DNA of 64,000 bases from Sutcliffiella deserti (GCF_020037475.1 NZ_JAIQDB010000002.1:248001-312000), one strand, 5' to 3'; numbered from the stretch's first letter, positions 33,438-41,986 are shown. Notes: a model not told the origin generated them from the letters alone. Numbers and translations are program-made.

Positions 33438-34475
33438 ATGGAAAAATTAAGAATGGGTATAATCGGAGTTGGCGGAATCGCACAGGGTCGCCATATTCCA
33501 ACCTTTATGAATTTAGCAGATAAAGTCGTCATAGAAGCTATCAGTGATGTAAATGAGGAAACGGCAAAGATGGTAGCGGAGAAATTTGGTATTAAAAAGG
33601 TCTATTCACATTATGCGGAAATGTTTGAAGAGATTGATGCAGTAACCATTTGCACACCTAATAAATTTCACGCAGAAATTACGATTGCAGCCCTTGAAGC
33701 GGGTATTCATGTTTTTTGTGAAAAACCGATGGCGATGACACCTGATGAGTGTGAACGAATGATTTCTGCTTCCATTACTTCAGGAAAACAACTTGCCATT
33801 GCCTACCATTACCGCTTTATGAAGGAATCGGCTGCAGCGAAGCATCTCGTAATGGAAAATGAGATCGGCAAGCCAATTGTCGCTCGTGCAAAAGGGATGA
33901 GACGACGCAAGGTTCCAGGTTGGGGTGTTTTTACAAATAAAGAGCTTCAAGGTGGGGGAAGCCTGATCGATTATGGGTGCCATCTGCTGGATTTATCATT
34001 ATGGTTGCTTGGAAACCCGAAGCCCGTAGAAGTTATGGGAACCTCCTATAATGAACTGAGTAAAATCCCAGGTCAAGTTAATCAGTGGGGCAGCTTTGAT
34101 CACGAAACCTTTGAGGTAGATGACCATGTAACAGCCTACATAAAGTTTGAGGGTGGTGCATCCATGCTGTTCGAAACATCCTGGTCTGCCAACGTAAAAG
34201 GAGACGAAGAAAGTGTCAGTATTTCTGGAATAGATGGTGGAATCGATCTTTTTCCTTTTCATATGAATCAAATGAAGCATGGTATGCTGATGAATACAGA
34301 AGCGGATTGGGTACCAGGAGAAGATGACCCGAGTATGCCTCAAGCCTTGAACTTTATCAACAGCTGCTTAGGACTCGAAGAACTAGTAGTGAAGCCGGAG
34401 CAGGCAATGCAAGTATCCCAGATAATTGATGCTATTTATCGCAGTAGTGAAACGGGAGCAAGCATCCGGTTATAG
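33438..34475 (+). CDS. Gfo/Idh/MocA-family oxidoreductase
   Basis: 345 residues: N-terminal Rossmann domain with GVGGIAQGRHIP (residues 10-21), the family motif CEKPMAMTPDE (about 94-104) containing the conserved Lys, then HYRFM and the C-terminal alpha/beta domain (GGGSLIDYGCHLLDLSLWLLG with the Asp/His pair). NAD(P)-dependent oxidation or reduction of a sugar, inositol or amino-sugar is the family role. It follows the two-component system by 47 bases with its own ribosome binding site (GGGGTG) and ends the sugar-utilisation block. Confidence 0.92.
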   Translation: MEKLRMGIIGVGGIAQGRHIPTFMNLADKVVIEAISDVNEETAKMVAEKFGIKKVYSHYAEMFEEIDAVTICTPNKFHAEITIAALEAGIHVFCEKPMAMTPDECERMISASITSGKQLAIAYHYRFMKESAAAKHLVMENEIGKPIVARAKGMRRRKVPGWGVFTNKELQGGGSLIDYGCHLLDLSLWLLGNPKPVEVMGTSYNELSKIPGQVNQWGSFDHETFEVDDHVTAYIKFEGGASMLFETSWSANVKGDEESVSISGIDGGIDLFPFHMNQMKHGMLMNTEADWVPGEDDPSMPQALNFINSCLGLEELVVKPEQAMQVSQIIDAIYRSSETGASIRL

Positions 34476-34565
34476 AGTGGCTAATGATTATGAATTTAAT
34501 AGTGAATGTATATAAATCAAAAGATAGCTGCCATTATAAAGGCAGCTCAGTTTGTAGCCAAGAAG

Positions 34566-34598
34566 GGGTTCGGAATCGTCACATTCCGAACCCTTTTT
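34566..34598 (+). terminator. terminator after the Gfo/Idh gene
   Basis: GGGTTCGGAAT (34566-34576) pairs with ATTCCGAACCC (34583-34593), followed by T5. A second small hairpin (AGCTGCC/GGCAGCT) lies at 34526-34549. Confidence 0.9.
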
Positions 34599-34668
34599 AA
34601 GATTTAGTAATTTTTTTAGGTGGATAGGTAACTCTTAAATACTATACTTAGGCTATCGCTGGACCTCC

Positions 34669-34918
34669 TCAAATCCAGTTGGCCATTTTCTATAGATTTA
34701 ATCCAGCAAGTGTAAGCATCGACAATTTTTTAAGGCCCCTTGTGTGTTGTCCAACGCATACCATGCTTGGCGAAAACACACTCGATGGTTTTAATTCGCC
34801 TAGAAATAAATCTCCTTTCCCCTTGTTTAATGCCTCCGGTGTACCACTTCTTCCACAAGTGCTTGCCAAATGTGGAAGGATACCACCTTGTAATGAACCT
34901 TGCTTTCAAAAATCATAA
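34669..34918 (-). pseudogene. decayed 3' end of an IS1182-type transposase gene
   Basis: On the minus strand the translation reads RRIKTIECVFAKHGMRWTT, then after a one-base shift KGLKKLSMLTLAGLNL, a stop codon, KMANWI and a second stop. Intact IS1182/IS4-group transposases end with a segment like ERVFADAKEKHGMRWTTLRG and LKKLSMQAML..NLKKMANW, so this copy carries one frameshift, one nonsense codon, and small deletions. Only the last 70-80 codons remain and no terminal inverted repeat was seen. Confidence 0.65.
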
Positions 34919-35000
34919 TTACCTAAAGTGTTATTTATATTAATTTTAAAATACACGTGATTATCGTTCCACAAAAAGTTTAGAAAATTGAGTTGATTGG

Positions 35001-35072
35001 AGGGGAAGGCACGTAGACTCCTGCGGGAGGCTCCCGGACCGCCCGCGGAAAGCGAAGTGCTGAAACGGAAAT
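35001..35072 (+). repeat. GC-rich dyad repeat, internally deleted copy
   Basis: GGAGGGGAAGGCACGTAGAC, TCCTGCGGGAGGCTCCCGGA, CCGCCCGCGGAAAGCGAAGT, ending AAACGGAAATCAACGGG. It has the ends of the family element but lacks the central GATAGCGGTAGACG..GCAGCCGAGG part. Confidence 0.8.
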
Positions 35073-35098
35073 CAACGGGTTTACTTACCCAGATACGC

Positions 35099-35140
35099 AA
35101 AAAATGTAGACAACTTCGAAATACCTCGAGGTTGTCTACA
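35099..35140 (-). terminator. terminator of the YflT-like gene
   Basis: TGTAGACAAC (35105-35114) pairs with GTTGTCTACA (35131-35140); an A-run at 35098-35104 gives the T-run on the minus strand. Confidence 0.7.
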
Positions 35141-35190
35141 GTCTGTGCTCTCTTTATATAGGCAGCGCTCTTTTTCTCAATACAATGAAA

Positions 35191-35838
35191 TCACTTATGT
35201 CCTTTTGGCACTAAAAAGGGCTTAGCGTCTTCTGGTGTGAGATCATCCTCTTCCACGAAATTCAACGCTGCTTCCTCTTGGATGTTGAGACTATCCTCCT
35301 CGATCCACTCATCCAGCGGTTTATTACTGTCAATGTTAGCATCCGTAAACGGTCTGGAACTGTTGGATGTAGGTGCGATATCTGCAGGATCATCTTCAAG
35401 TGTTAAGGAGAGGTCTTCCTGACTGCGGAAGGTTTCCATATGTTCTGATTCCAAGGCAGGTTCAGCACTAATAATATCAGTTAAAATAAGGACCTTCCCC
35501 ACTTTAACATCATATTCATAGCGGTATGCTTCTTCTTTCAAAAACCCCATATTAATTAAGGTGGCGGCAACTCCATCTATACCGGATACTCCGAAAGAAT
35601 TGTCCATGGAGCCGGGATTTTTCAATGGGTCGATATTGGGGCTGGGAGTGTTCATTAATTCTTCATCCGCCTCGGCTGGGGAGGATTCTTCATTCAATGG
35701 CTCTAGCTCCCCGCTGGTACTTCTGATAAGAAATATCTCCTCCGAACGGAAACCTTCATCTTTCAGCCAATTAATCTTATCCATCGCTTCCTGTTCTGTA
35801 AGATAGGACCCGACAATTTCCTTTAGATGTGCTCCCAT
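35191..35838 (-). CDS. general stress protein with YflT-like (17M) domain
   Basis: 215-residue acidic soluble protein. The N-terminal 50 residues (IVGSYLTEQEAMDKINWLKD, GFRSEEIFLI) and a second block around 75-120 (GVAATLINMGFLKEEAYRYE, then VGKVLIL) match the pattern of YflT/general-stress-17M proteins, where a glycine-zipper-like centre separates two alpha/beta halves. The C-terminal 90 residues are disordered and acidic. AGGAGGAAGG precedes the ATG. A SigB-like promoter (GGTTAA-N15-GGGTAT) lies 44 bases upstream, which fits a general stress gene. Exact role unknown. Confidence 0.7.
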   Translation of the reverse strand: MGAHLKEIVGSYLTEQEAMDKINWLKDEGFRSEEIFLIRSTSGELEPLNEESSPAEADEELMNTPSPNIDPLKNPGSMDNSFGVSGIDGVAATLINMGFLKEEAYRYEYDVKVGKVLILTDIISAEPALESEHMETFRSQEDLSLTLEDDPADIAPTSNSSRPFTDANIDSNKPLDEWIEEDSLNIQEEAALNFVEEDDLTPEDAKPFLVPKGHK

Positions 35839-35881
35839 ACTGCCTTCCTCCTAAAAGTATAATCGATTTGATAATACATAT

Positions 35882-35908
35882 ATACCCCGTGTGGTGGGAA
35901 GTTTAACC
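35882..35908 (-). promoter_or_regulatory. SigB-like promoter of the YflT-like gene
   Basis: On the minus strand GGTTAA (plus 35903-35908), 15-bp spacer, GGGTAT (plus 35882-35887). The SigB consensus is GTTTAA with GGGTAT. Confidence 0.55.
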
Positions 35909-35947
35909 TGAACTTTTATTCTACTATTTGTTTGAAAAAATAAGCGT

Positions 35948-35974
35948 GTTTGTTTTACACACAATACGGGGTAT
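35948..35974 (+). promoter_or_regulatory. SigB-like promoter towards the glycosyltransferase gene
   Basis: GTTTGT (35948-35953), 15-bp spacer, GGGTAT (35969-35974). It mirrors the divergent promoter: ATACCCCGT (35882-35890) and ACGGGGTAT (35966-35974) are inverted copies. Confidence 0.4.
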
Positions 35975-36086
35975 TGAGTATATAAGCAAGGAAAAAACTT
36001 TGAAAATTAATACATAGATTAGGAAAGCTAGTTGCTTTCCGTTATCAATATGTTGTTTATTTTGAGATACACTGGGGGAGTTTCTT

Positions 36087-37157
36087 TTGAAAAGCACGAA
36101 TAACGTCACCATTCTGATTCCGGCCTATAATCCTGACTATAAGTTGACAGAATTAGTAAGAGATATTATAAAAGAAGGATTTCAGAAAATTGTGGTTGTA
36201 AATGATGGTAGTGATCCTGAATGTAATTCTATTTTTACTAATTTAAAGGATTACAAGGAATGTACAGTTATTGAACATGAGGTTAACCAAGGGAAGGGAC
36301 AAGCCTTAAAAACAGCATTTTCCTATTTTTTGAAGCATTTTCCCAATGATACTGGGCTTGTAACTGCTGATGCAGATGGACAACACGCAGTGGAAGATAT
36401 GAAAAAAGTGGCGAAAAGACTGTGTGAGTGTCCGAAAAGCTTGGTGCTGGGAGTGAGGGACTTTTCTGGAAAGGATATCCCTTTTCGAAGTAAGTTTGGT
36501 AATGTGCTAACGAAAAGTGTCGCCAAATTTGCAAGTGGAGTGAAAGTATCTGATACACAGACTGGGTTAAGAGGGATACCCGCATCTTTTTTAAATAAAT
36601 TGATTCATGTGGAAGGTACAAGATATGAATTTGAAATGAATATGCTTGTCGAATGTAAATCAAATAATATTGAAATTGAAGAAGTGAAAATACAGACTAT
36701 CTATATTGAAGAAAATGAATCTTCTCATTTTAACCCTATCAAGGATTCCATTAGAATTTATTCGGTATTTCTTAAATTTGCATTTTCTTCCGTTCTATCA
36801 TTCGGACTCGACGTACTTTTATTTGCCTTGTTTGTTGCGATTTTAAATGGTGTTCTGGTTGAGACATACATTATTTTTGCTACAATCTTTGCAAGGGTCC
36901 TTTCTTCTCTATTCAATTTCACCGTCAATCGAAAAATCGTATTCAAATCGGTAGCTAAACATGCTTTAGCGAAATATTTCACCTTAGCTGTAGGACAAAT
37001 GCTTGCTTCTGCCTTACTTGTTTACATGGTATTTTTGATGATCGGTTTCGGTGAGGTAGGTATTAAAATAGTTGTCGATATCTTTTTATTCTTGTTAAGC
37101 TATGTTATTCAAAGAGAGTGGGTATTTAAGAAAAGATACGAACTTGGTACAGAATGA
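36087..37157 (+). CDS. family 2 glycosyltransferase fused to GtrA-like membrane domain
   Basis: 356 residues: GT2 domain (about 1-220; NVTILIPAYNP, VVVNDGSDP, TADADGQH with the DXD-type metal site) of the dolichyl/polyprenyl-phosphate sugar synthase kind, followed by a GtrA-like four-helix membrane domain (about 230-350; FALFVAILNGV, FNFTVNRKIVFK, REWVFKK). It probably loads a sugar on polyprenyl phosphate and helps flip it for teichoic acid, glycan or protein decoration. TTG start with GGGGGAG 7 bases upstream. Monocistronic, facing a convergent unknown gene; a SigB-like promoter lies about 110 bases upstream. Confidence 0.88.
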   Translation: MKSTNNVTILIPAYNPDYKLTELVRDIIKEGFQKIVVVNDGSDPECNSIFTNLKDYKECTVIEHEVNQGKGQALKTAFSYFLKHFPNDTGLVTADADGQHAVEDMKKVAKRLCECPKSLVLGVRDFSGKDIPFRSKFGNVLTKSVAKFASGVKVSDTQTGLRGIPASFLNKLIHVEGTRYEFEMNMLVECKSNNIEIEEVKIQTIYIEENESSHFNPIKDSIRIYSVFLKFAFSSVLSFGLDVLLFALFVAILNGVLVETYIIFATIFARVLSSLFNFTVNRKIVFKSVAKHALAKYFTLAVGQMLASALLVYMVFLMIGFGEVGIKIVVDIFLFLLSYVIQREWVFKKRYELGTE

Positions 37158-37168
37158 CGGTACCTTTC

Positions 37169-37215
37169 TCCCCCCTTACTTAGTCCAATACTGACTGGCT
37201 AGAGGGGGGATTTTT
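37169..37215. terminator. bidirectional terminator after the GT2-GtrA gene
   Basis: TCCCCCCT (37169-37176) pairs with AGGGGGGA (37203-37210), followed by T5; convergent genes end on both sides. Confidence 0.75.
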
Positions 37216-37218
37216 ATA

Positions 37219-37728
37219 TTAATTGTGAGATGGCATAACAAGTGCGTTAAGTGTACCGTTCTTTATTTTTACATTTGTCAGGTTTTCTTCCAGCAGATCG
37301 GACCTTTTCGCTTTAACAGTGTAAATATAGCTTCCAGGGGAAGCGATGTAGTCTGTCCATGAAATATTCATGGTACCTATAATCGTTTTAACTTGATCTA
37401 TCTGTCCAAGCTGTCTTAAGGATGCAAAATGTTGAGTGGTTATAAGTATATCGTTTCGCCATAAAGTAAATTCAATATAATAGCTGTATTCTTGAACGGT
37501 TCCGGTCTCCAATAAAATGGACAGTATGGAATCCAGTTTGATTCTTTCCTTTGGAAATTTAGTTTTTACCTCTAATGTTAATAGTTTTTCATGATGTTCA
37601 GGGGGAATTTCCCTGGCTTCTTTTGTTTGCGCAGAATAGTACATTGCTTCCGTACTTTTAGTTGAGGTTTTGCAATTGCAAGGAACCCGACAACCGCAGC
37701 TTTTTCTCCATTCAAAGTATAAGGACAT
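37219..37728 (-). CDS. unknown 169-residue protein with Cys-rich N-terminus
   Basis: Soluble protein without signal peptide. The first 20 residues hold a CGCRVPCNCK cluster (four cysteines in ten residues), possibly a metal or disulfide site. The rest is beta-strand rich (YSYYIEFTLWRNDILIT; SWTDYIASPGSYIYTVKAKR), reminiscent of small coat or exosporium structural proteins, but no family was recognised. GGAGGG precedes the ATG. CATATATTA about 35 bases upstream of the start resembles a SigK-type -10 box, so sporulation-linked expression is possible but unproven. Confidence 0.7.
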   Translation of the reverse strand: MSLYFEWRKSCGCRVPCNCKTSTKSTEAMYYSAQTKEAREIPPEHHEKLLTLEVKTKFPKERIKLDSILSILLETGTVQEYSYYIEFTLWRNDILITTQHFASLRQLGQIDQVKTIIGTMNISWTDYIASPGSYIYTVKAKRSDLLEENLTNVKIKNGTLNALVMPSHN

Positions 37729-37849
37729 GGAAAACCCTCCGTTTGTAATTGAATCTAAGGGTAATATATGTGAAGTTAGAAACTTTGATTGTACACTTGT
37801 CCTCCTTTAATCCACTTTCCTTCCTTTTTTGTAGAAAAATTACTTTTTG

Positions 37850-37878
37850 TTGTAAAATATTTCTTATATATCTATAAT
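37850..37878 (+). promoter_or_regulatory. promoter of the VTC-CotH operon
   Basis: TTGTAA (37850-37855), 17-bp spacer, TATAAT (37873-37878). The transcript would have a leader of about 90 bases. Confidence 0.6.
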
Positions 37879-37975
37879 TGGAGTTGTATTTAAAGGGTTA
37901 ACATTTTCTTAACTAAACTGTAACGATAAATTTACATAGTTTGAATTTAAGCAAGGAGGAGGGCAAGATTCTGCG

Positions 37976-38713
37976 ATGGCAAAAGAAATATTCACTAGAT
38001 ATGAATTGAAATATTTAATACCTAATGAAGTGTACTTAAAGCTGGCAGAAGCAATTCTCCCATATACCCGGTTTGATAGTTTTGGAGAAGAAGGAAAATA
38101 CAACATTGTAAGCTTGTATTTTGATTCGCCTAACAACGACATATACTATGAAACTCGGAATAAATTATTCTTTCGTCAAAAATTAAGATTAAGAGTCTAT
38201 GATAAGGTGACAAGAACTGATTCTGCCTTTTTTGAGATAAAACAAAAATACAAGAATGTAGTAAATAAAAGAAGAACCAAGATTTCGTTGCAGGATGCTT
38301 ACCGCTATTTAGACCAAGAGGGTTCATCTCTTCCCACCAATTTAGCCATTTCCAATCCGCAGATAATGAATGAAGTGCACTCCTTTAGAAATCTTTACAA
38401 ATTAAAGCCAGAAGTTGTAGTTAGCTATGACCGGCAAGCTTTTCAGGGAATATATGATGACGATTTGCGCATCACCTTTGATTTCAATTTAACTTGCCGG
38501 TCACAGGATTTACATATTGAAAATGGGTCATACGGTACTCATTTTGTTGAACCTGGACTGGTGATACTAGAAGTGAAGGTAACACATAGCGTGCCGCTTT
38601 GGTTGTCGAGATTACTCAGTGATTTAGAATGTCCAAGAAAAAGTGTCTCCAAATTCTGTACGAGCATTGATTTGATGACAGAGGAGAAAAGCAAGGGGGG
38701 CATTTTTTTATGA
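37976..38713 (+). CDS. VTC-domain protein (polyphosphate polymerase-like)
   Basis: 245-residue soluble protein made of a single VTC domain, the triphosphate-tunnel fold of yeast Vtc4, which makes inorganic polyphosphate. The basic tunnel residues are visible: RYELKYLI (start), YFDSPNNDIYYE, KLRLRVYD, FFEIKQKY, and the acidic metal-binding strand VILEVKVTHSVP. AAGGAGGAGGG precedes the ATG. Its stop overlaps the next gene (CotH) by 4 bases. In yeast the product is threaded through a membrane complex; here DUF4956 three genes on is the only membrane candidate. Polymer synthesis by bacterial VTC proteins is not generally proven, so function is an inference. Confidence 0.9.
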   Translation: MAKEIFTRYELKYLIPNEVYLKLAEAILPYTRFDSFGEEGKYNIVSLYFDSPNNDIYYETRNKLFFRQKLRLRVYDKVTRTDSAFFEIKQKYKNVVNKRRTKISLQDAYRYLDQEGSSLPTNLAISNPQIMNEVHSFRNLYKLKPEVVVSYDRQAFQGIYDDDLRITFDFNLTCRSQDLHIENGSYGTHFVEPGLVILEVKVTHSVPLWLSRLLSDLECPRKSVSKFCTSIDLMTEEKSKGGIFL

Positions 38714-40488
38714 CTATAACAAAAAAATGGAGCGTATTAGTCCTGACAGGGGTACTTTTCCTTTCGATTTTTGCGGTATCCTTCACACTCTCACCCCCAA
38801 TGCAGACTTCAAACCCTGCATTGGAACAGGAAGAAATTGAGAAAGAAGCAAACATACCATTACAGCCCACAAATGAGATCTCCGATTTGTTTTTAACTGT
38901 GGATGACGAGGATTTAGAGCATTTATATACACGAGATAGAGGAAATGATACTAGAATTCCCGGCAGGCTAACAGTTGGAGAGCATACAAAAGAAGTCGCT
39001 ACGGAACTTCGGCTACGAGGGAACTCCTCTAGAGCGTTACCAAAAAAATCGTTAAGTCTCCGTTTTGATTCTGAACAGGATTTTATTTTTGGTGGTACCC
39101 ATCTGAATTTAAATTCAATGTATACGGATCCTTCTATGATGCGGGAGAAAATTGCGTTCGATATGTTTCATGAGCTAGGTCTCCCGGCTTCGAGGACGCA
39201 GTATTTCAATCTCTATATTAACGGCGTATATGAGGGCCTATTCATTCAAATTGAACGGGTGGACGAAAGGCTGCTTTCCTATTCAGGGTTAAGCCCAAGA
39301 GGGACTCTTGTTCGAGATGCTTTCCGCCAAAACCAGGACCTTGAGAATGTGGAGACTCGTTCTGTATTCAGTTTTGATATTAGTACAATAGAAGACCCCG
39401 CAGTGTTTTTATCGGAAACGACTAATTACAGAAATAATCCGGATTGGGACTCTTTTAGGAGGTTACTTGAGTGGGTATACCGGACAGATGCTGGACCTGA
39501 TTTTGCCAAAGGCTTTGCAGAGAAGGTTCAGCTTAATTCTTTTATGGATTGGCTTCTCCTTCATTTTTTGATTGCGGATGTTGATGCCTTTTCGGATGAT
39601 TATTGGATGTACCTTGACCATGATTCCAACGATGCTAAGTGGATCCTGCTGCCTTGGGACAAGGACTTATCCTTCGGGTCCCACTACCGGGCTGCCACAG
39701 GGACGGCTAATCACTATTTCGGGTACGAATCTCCCCTGCAATCTATACAGGATAATCTGCTTTTACAAAAGTTCCTTGACACTCCAGAACTACGCGAAAA
39801 GTTGAATGAGCGATTAGTTTACTTAATGAAAGAAAAGTTCACTCTTCAATACTTTGAACGTAAGATTGAAAATCTCTCTGCCATGATAAAAGTCAATGAG
39901 GAAAAACTTATAGATGTTGAGCAATTTAAGATGAACCGAAAAAACAATCATGGTGAGCCCGGTTTAGAAGAATATTATCAGGAAACTATTTTGGACTTTG
40001 TCGAACTTCGATATCAATACCTTGCGCAGTATCTCCAAGGATTTAATCTAGAAAAATATACGGCGACCATCGATGTGAATGATGCGCAGCCTGAGGATAC
40101 AATTTACTTTAGAGATGGTGCAGGCTGGGTCATTGGCAAGCTGGAGGTAAGCTCCATCTACAATACAGATAAGATTACCTTAAGTGTTAGACAGGAGGAT
40201 GCCTCATCTGCAATTGACCGGATATGGACAATTGAAACAGAGGGAGAGGCTCTGAAAGGAAAGTTAACCATCTATTATCGCAATGATATTGGATGGATTG
40301 GAAAAGAAAATTGGTATCACGAAGATACACCGACAGACGGACAATGGGATTTAGTATTGGGGGAACTTCAAGAACACGGAGAGACGGTTCCTATCCAGAC
40401 AGTTATCAATCCGTTTTCCAATAAAGCAGCAAGTATTATGGAAATAGAGTTCCAGGGTAAACAAGAGTTTATCCTATACCATCCGTAA
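38710..40488 (+). CDS. CotH-family secreted kinase-like protein
   Basis: 592 residues: N-terminal membrane anchor or uncleaved signal (about 10-30), CotH kinase domain (about 55-460) and a beta-rich C-terminal domain (about 465-592) of a carbohydrate-binding look. Kinase-fold landmarks: LRLRGNSSRALPKKSLSLRF, LPASRTQYFNLYINGVYEGL, IQIERVDERLL, and LLPWDKDLSFG (metal-binding Asp pair). B. subtilis CotH phosphorylates spore-coat proteins, but this copy carries an export signal and sits in a VTC operon, so it more likely acts outside the membrane in vegetative cells. Overlaps the VTC gene by 4 bases and is followed 14 bases later by the LRR gene. Confidence 0.88.
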   Translation: MTITKKWSVLVLTGVLFLSIFAVSFTLSPPMQTSNPALEQEEIEKEANIPLQPTNEISDLFLTVDDEDLEHLYTRDRGNDTRIPGRLTVGEHTKEVATELRLRGNSSRALPKKSLSLRFDSEQDFIFGGTHLNLNSMYTDPSMMREKIAFDMFHELGLPASRTQYFNLYINGVYEGLFIQIERVDERLLSYSGLSPRGTLVRDAFRQNQDLENVETRSVFSFDISTIEDPAVFLSETTNYRNNPDWDSFRRLLEWVYRTDAGPDFAKGFAEKVQLNSFMDWLLLHFLIADVDAFSDDYWMYLDHDSNDAKWILLPWDKDLSFGSHYRAATGTANHYFGYESPLQSIQDNLLLQKFLDTPELREKLNERLVYLMKEKFTLQYFERKIENLSAMIKVNEEKLIDVEQFKMNRKNNHGEPGLEEYYQETILDFVELRYQYLAQYLQGFNLEKYTATIDVNDAQPEDTIYFRDGAGWVIGKLEVSSIYNTDKITLSVRQEDASSAIDRIWTIETEGEALKGKLTIYYRNDIGWIGKENWYHEDTPTDGQWDLVLGELQEHGETVPIQTVINPFSNKAASIMEIEFQGKQEFILYHP

Positions 40489-40502
40489 AGAAAGGAGGAA
40501 TC

Positions 40503-41105
40503 ATGGTGAAGCTAGCCAAATTAATTCCTGTTTTCTTCTTACTTCTCCCACTATTGTTGCTATGGGGGTTCACCTTTCAAGTGGCTCCAAAGGGAATATA
40601 CTTTGCAGATGAAAGACTGGAAGAAGCCGTGCGGATAGTAATTGAAGAAGACGGACTAATTACACAGGATCAATTGAAAACAGTGGAAACCTTGTCTGTT
40701 CGTGCTGCAGATATAGATAATATCGAGGGACTGCATTTTCTCACGGAATTAAAAAGTCTGGATCTAAGAGATAACAATATCTCAGATCTAACACCATTAC
40801 AGAATCTTACAGGATTAGTAGACTTGAATCTTAGAGGAAATAGTATTTCAGATCTATCAAGTTTGAAGCGGCTCACACAAATAAGAACGTTAAATGTAAG
40901 AGAAAATCAGATTGAAGATATTTCCGTACTTGCGAACCTTTCATACTTGGAGGATTTAAACATTCGATATAACCAGATCGAGTCGATAGATCCGCTGCAA
41001 GACCTGGAGTACTTAACGAAACGCCTTTTCCTGGAAGGTAATAAAATAAATGATTATAGCCCAATCGACCACTATTATCCTTCCATTGTGGAAAAAGACT
41101 TTTAG
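40503..41105 (+). CDS. short exported leucine-rich-repeat protein of the VTC operon
   Basis: 200 residues: an N-terminal membrane helix (about 7-25, LIPVFFLLLPLLLLWGFTF), a small cap (FADERLEEAVRIVIEEDG, the same cap as in the large LRR surface protein at 18960), and five or six 22-residue SDS22/internalin repeats (SLDLRDNNISDLTPLQNLTG, DLNLRGNSISDLSSLK and so on). No sorting signal, so it remains tethered by its N-terminal helix with the repeats outside. AAAGGAGG precedes the start. Third gene of the operon; it could be a scaffold or receptor for CotH (inference). Confidence 0.85.
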   Translation: MVKLAKLIPVFFLLLPLLLLWGFTFQVAPKGIYFADERLEEAVRIVIEEDGLITQDQLKTVETLSVRAADIDNIEGLHFLTELKSLDLRDNNISDLTPLQNLTGLVDLNLRGNSISDLSSLKRLTQIRTLNVRENQIEDISVLANLSYLEDLNIRYNQIESIDPLQDLEYLTKRLFLEGNKINDYSPIDHYYPSIVEKDF

Positions 41106-41144
41106 GCAAATCTGAATAAGAATGGAAAAGGAAAGGTGAAAGGC

Positions 41145-41837
41145 ATGAACCAACTTATGGAAGAATTTTCGAAGCTTGCAAATTTAACAACAAAATTGAC
41201 GATCATCCAAGCATTTTTAGCAATTTTCATCAGCTTTTGCCTAACCTTGATTATTACACAAGTATATAAACATACATACAAGGGAAATAATTATTCACAA
41301 TCTTTTATGCATACCATTATTATCATGGGTGTTGTTGTATCCGTTATTATGATTGTGATAGGGAACAATGTAGCAGTAGCATTCGGATTGGTTGGAGCAT
41401 TTTCCATTATTCGCTTCCGTAGTGCGATGAGTGACCCAAAAGACATCGCCTTTATCTTTTTTGGAATGGCTGCAGGAATTGCATGCGGGCTAGGCTTTTA
41501 TCTATTAGCTATCCTCTTTACGCTCTCACTTTCCATCCTGATTTATGTGTTATACCTCTTTGATTATGGCAAAAAAGGAGAGGCGACTAAGCGATTAAAA
41601 ATTATCGTTCCAGAAAACCTGCATTACGAAAATCTGTTTGACCACATTTTTCAAAAGTATTTAGAAACTTGTACCTTACAGCGGGTGGAAACGACCAATT
41701 TAGGTACCATGATTCAGCTGGAGTACCTGGTAAATAATAAAGACGGAATAAGCGATAAAATCATCATGGATGAAATCAGGCAGCATAATGCAAACCTGAA
41801 GGTAAGTATGAATTACGTTAACTATGATGGAAGATAA
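41145..41837 (+). CDS. DUF4956 membrane protein
   Basis: 230 residues: four membrane helices in the first 150 residues with the family segment VAVAFGLVGAFSIIRFRSAM and DPKDIAFIFFGMAAGIACG, followed by a cytosolic alpha/beta tail (about 155-230). ATG at 41145 preferred over GTG at 41136 because AAAGGTGA is then spaced 6-7 bases. DUF4956 genes are regularly adjacent to VTC genes; a role as channel or membrane partner for the polymer is plausible but unproven. Last gene of the operon, ended by a strong terminator. Confidence 0.88.
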   Translation: MNQLMEEFSKLANLTTKLTIIQAFLAIFISFCLTLIITQVYKHTYKGNNYSQSFMHTIIIMGVVVSVIMIVIGNNVAVAFGLVGAFSIIRFRSAMSDPKDIAFIFFGMAAGIACGLGFYLLAILFTLSLSILIYVLYLFDYGKKGEATKRLKIIVPENLHYENLFDHIFQKYLETCTLQRVETTNLGTMIQLEYLVNNKDGISDKIIMDEIRQHNANLKVSMNYVNYDGR

Positions 41838-41842
41838 GAATG

Positions 41843-41886
41843 ACCCCATCCCATGCTCCTTAGAAAAGTGGGATGGGGTTTCTTTG
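41843..41886 (+). terminator. terminator of the VTC-CotH-LRR-DUF4956 operon
   Basis: ACCCCATCCCA (41843-41853) pairs with TGGGATGGGGT (41869-41879), followed by TTTCTTT. Confidence 0.9.
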
Positions 41887-41986
41887 TGGTGGATGCATTA
41901 ATTTTTTACTAAATTGGTAGAAATAGTGATTTAGGGAACCAACCTTGTTATGATAGAGAGAAGAATTTCTATAAGGGGGAAATATA

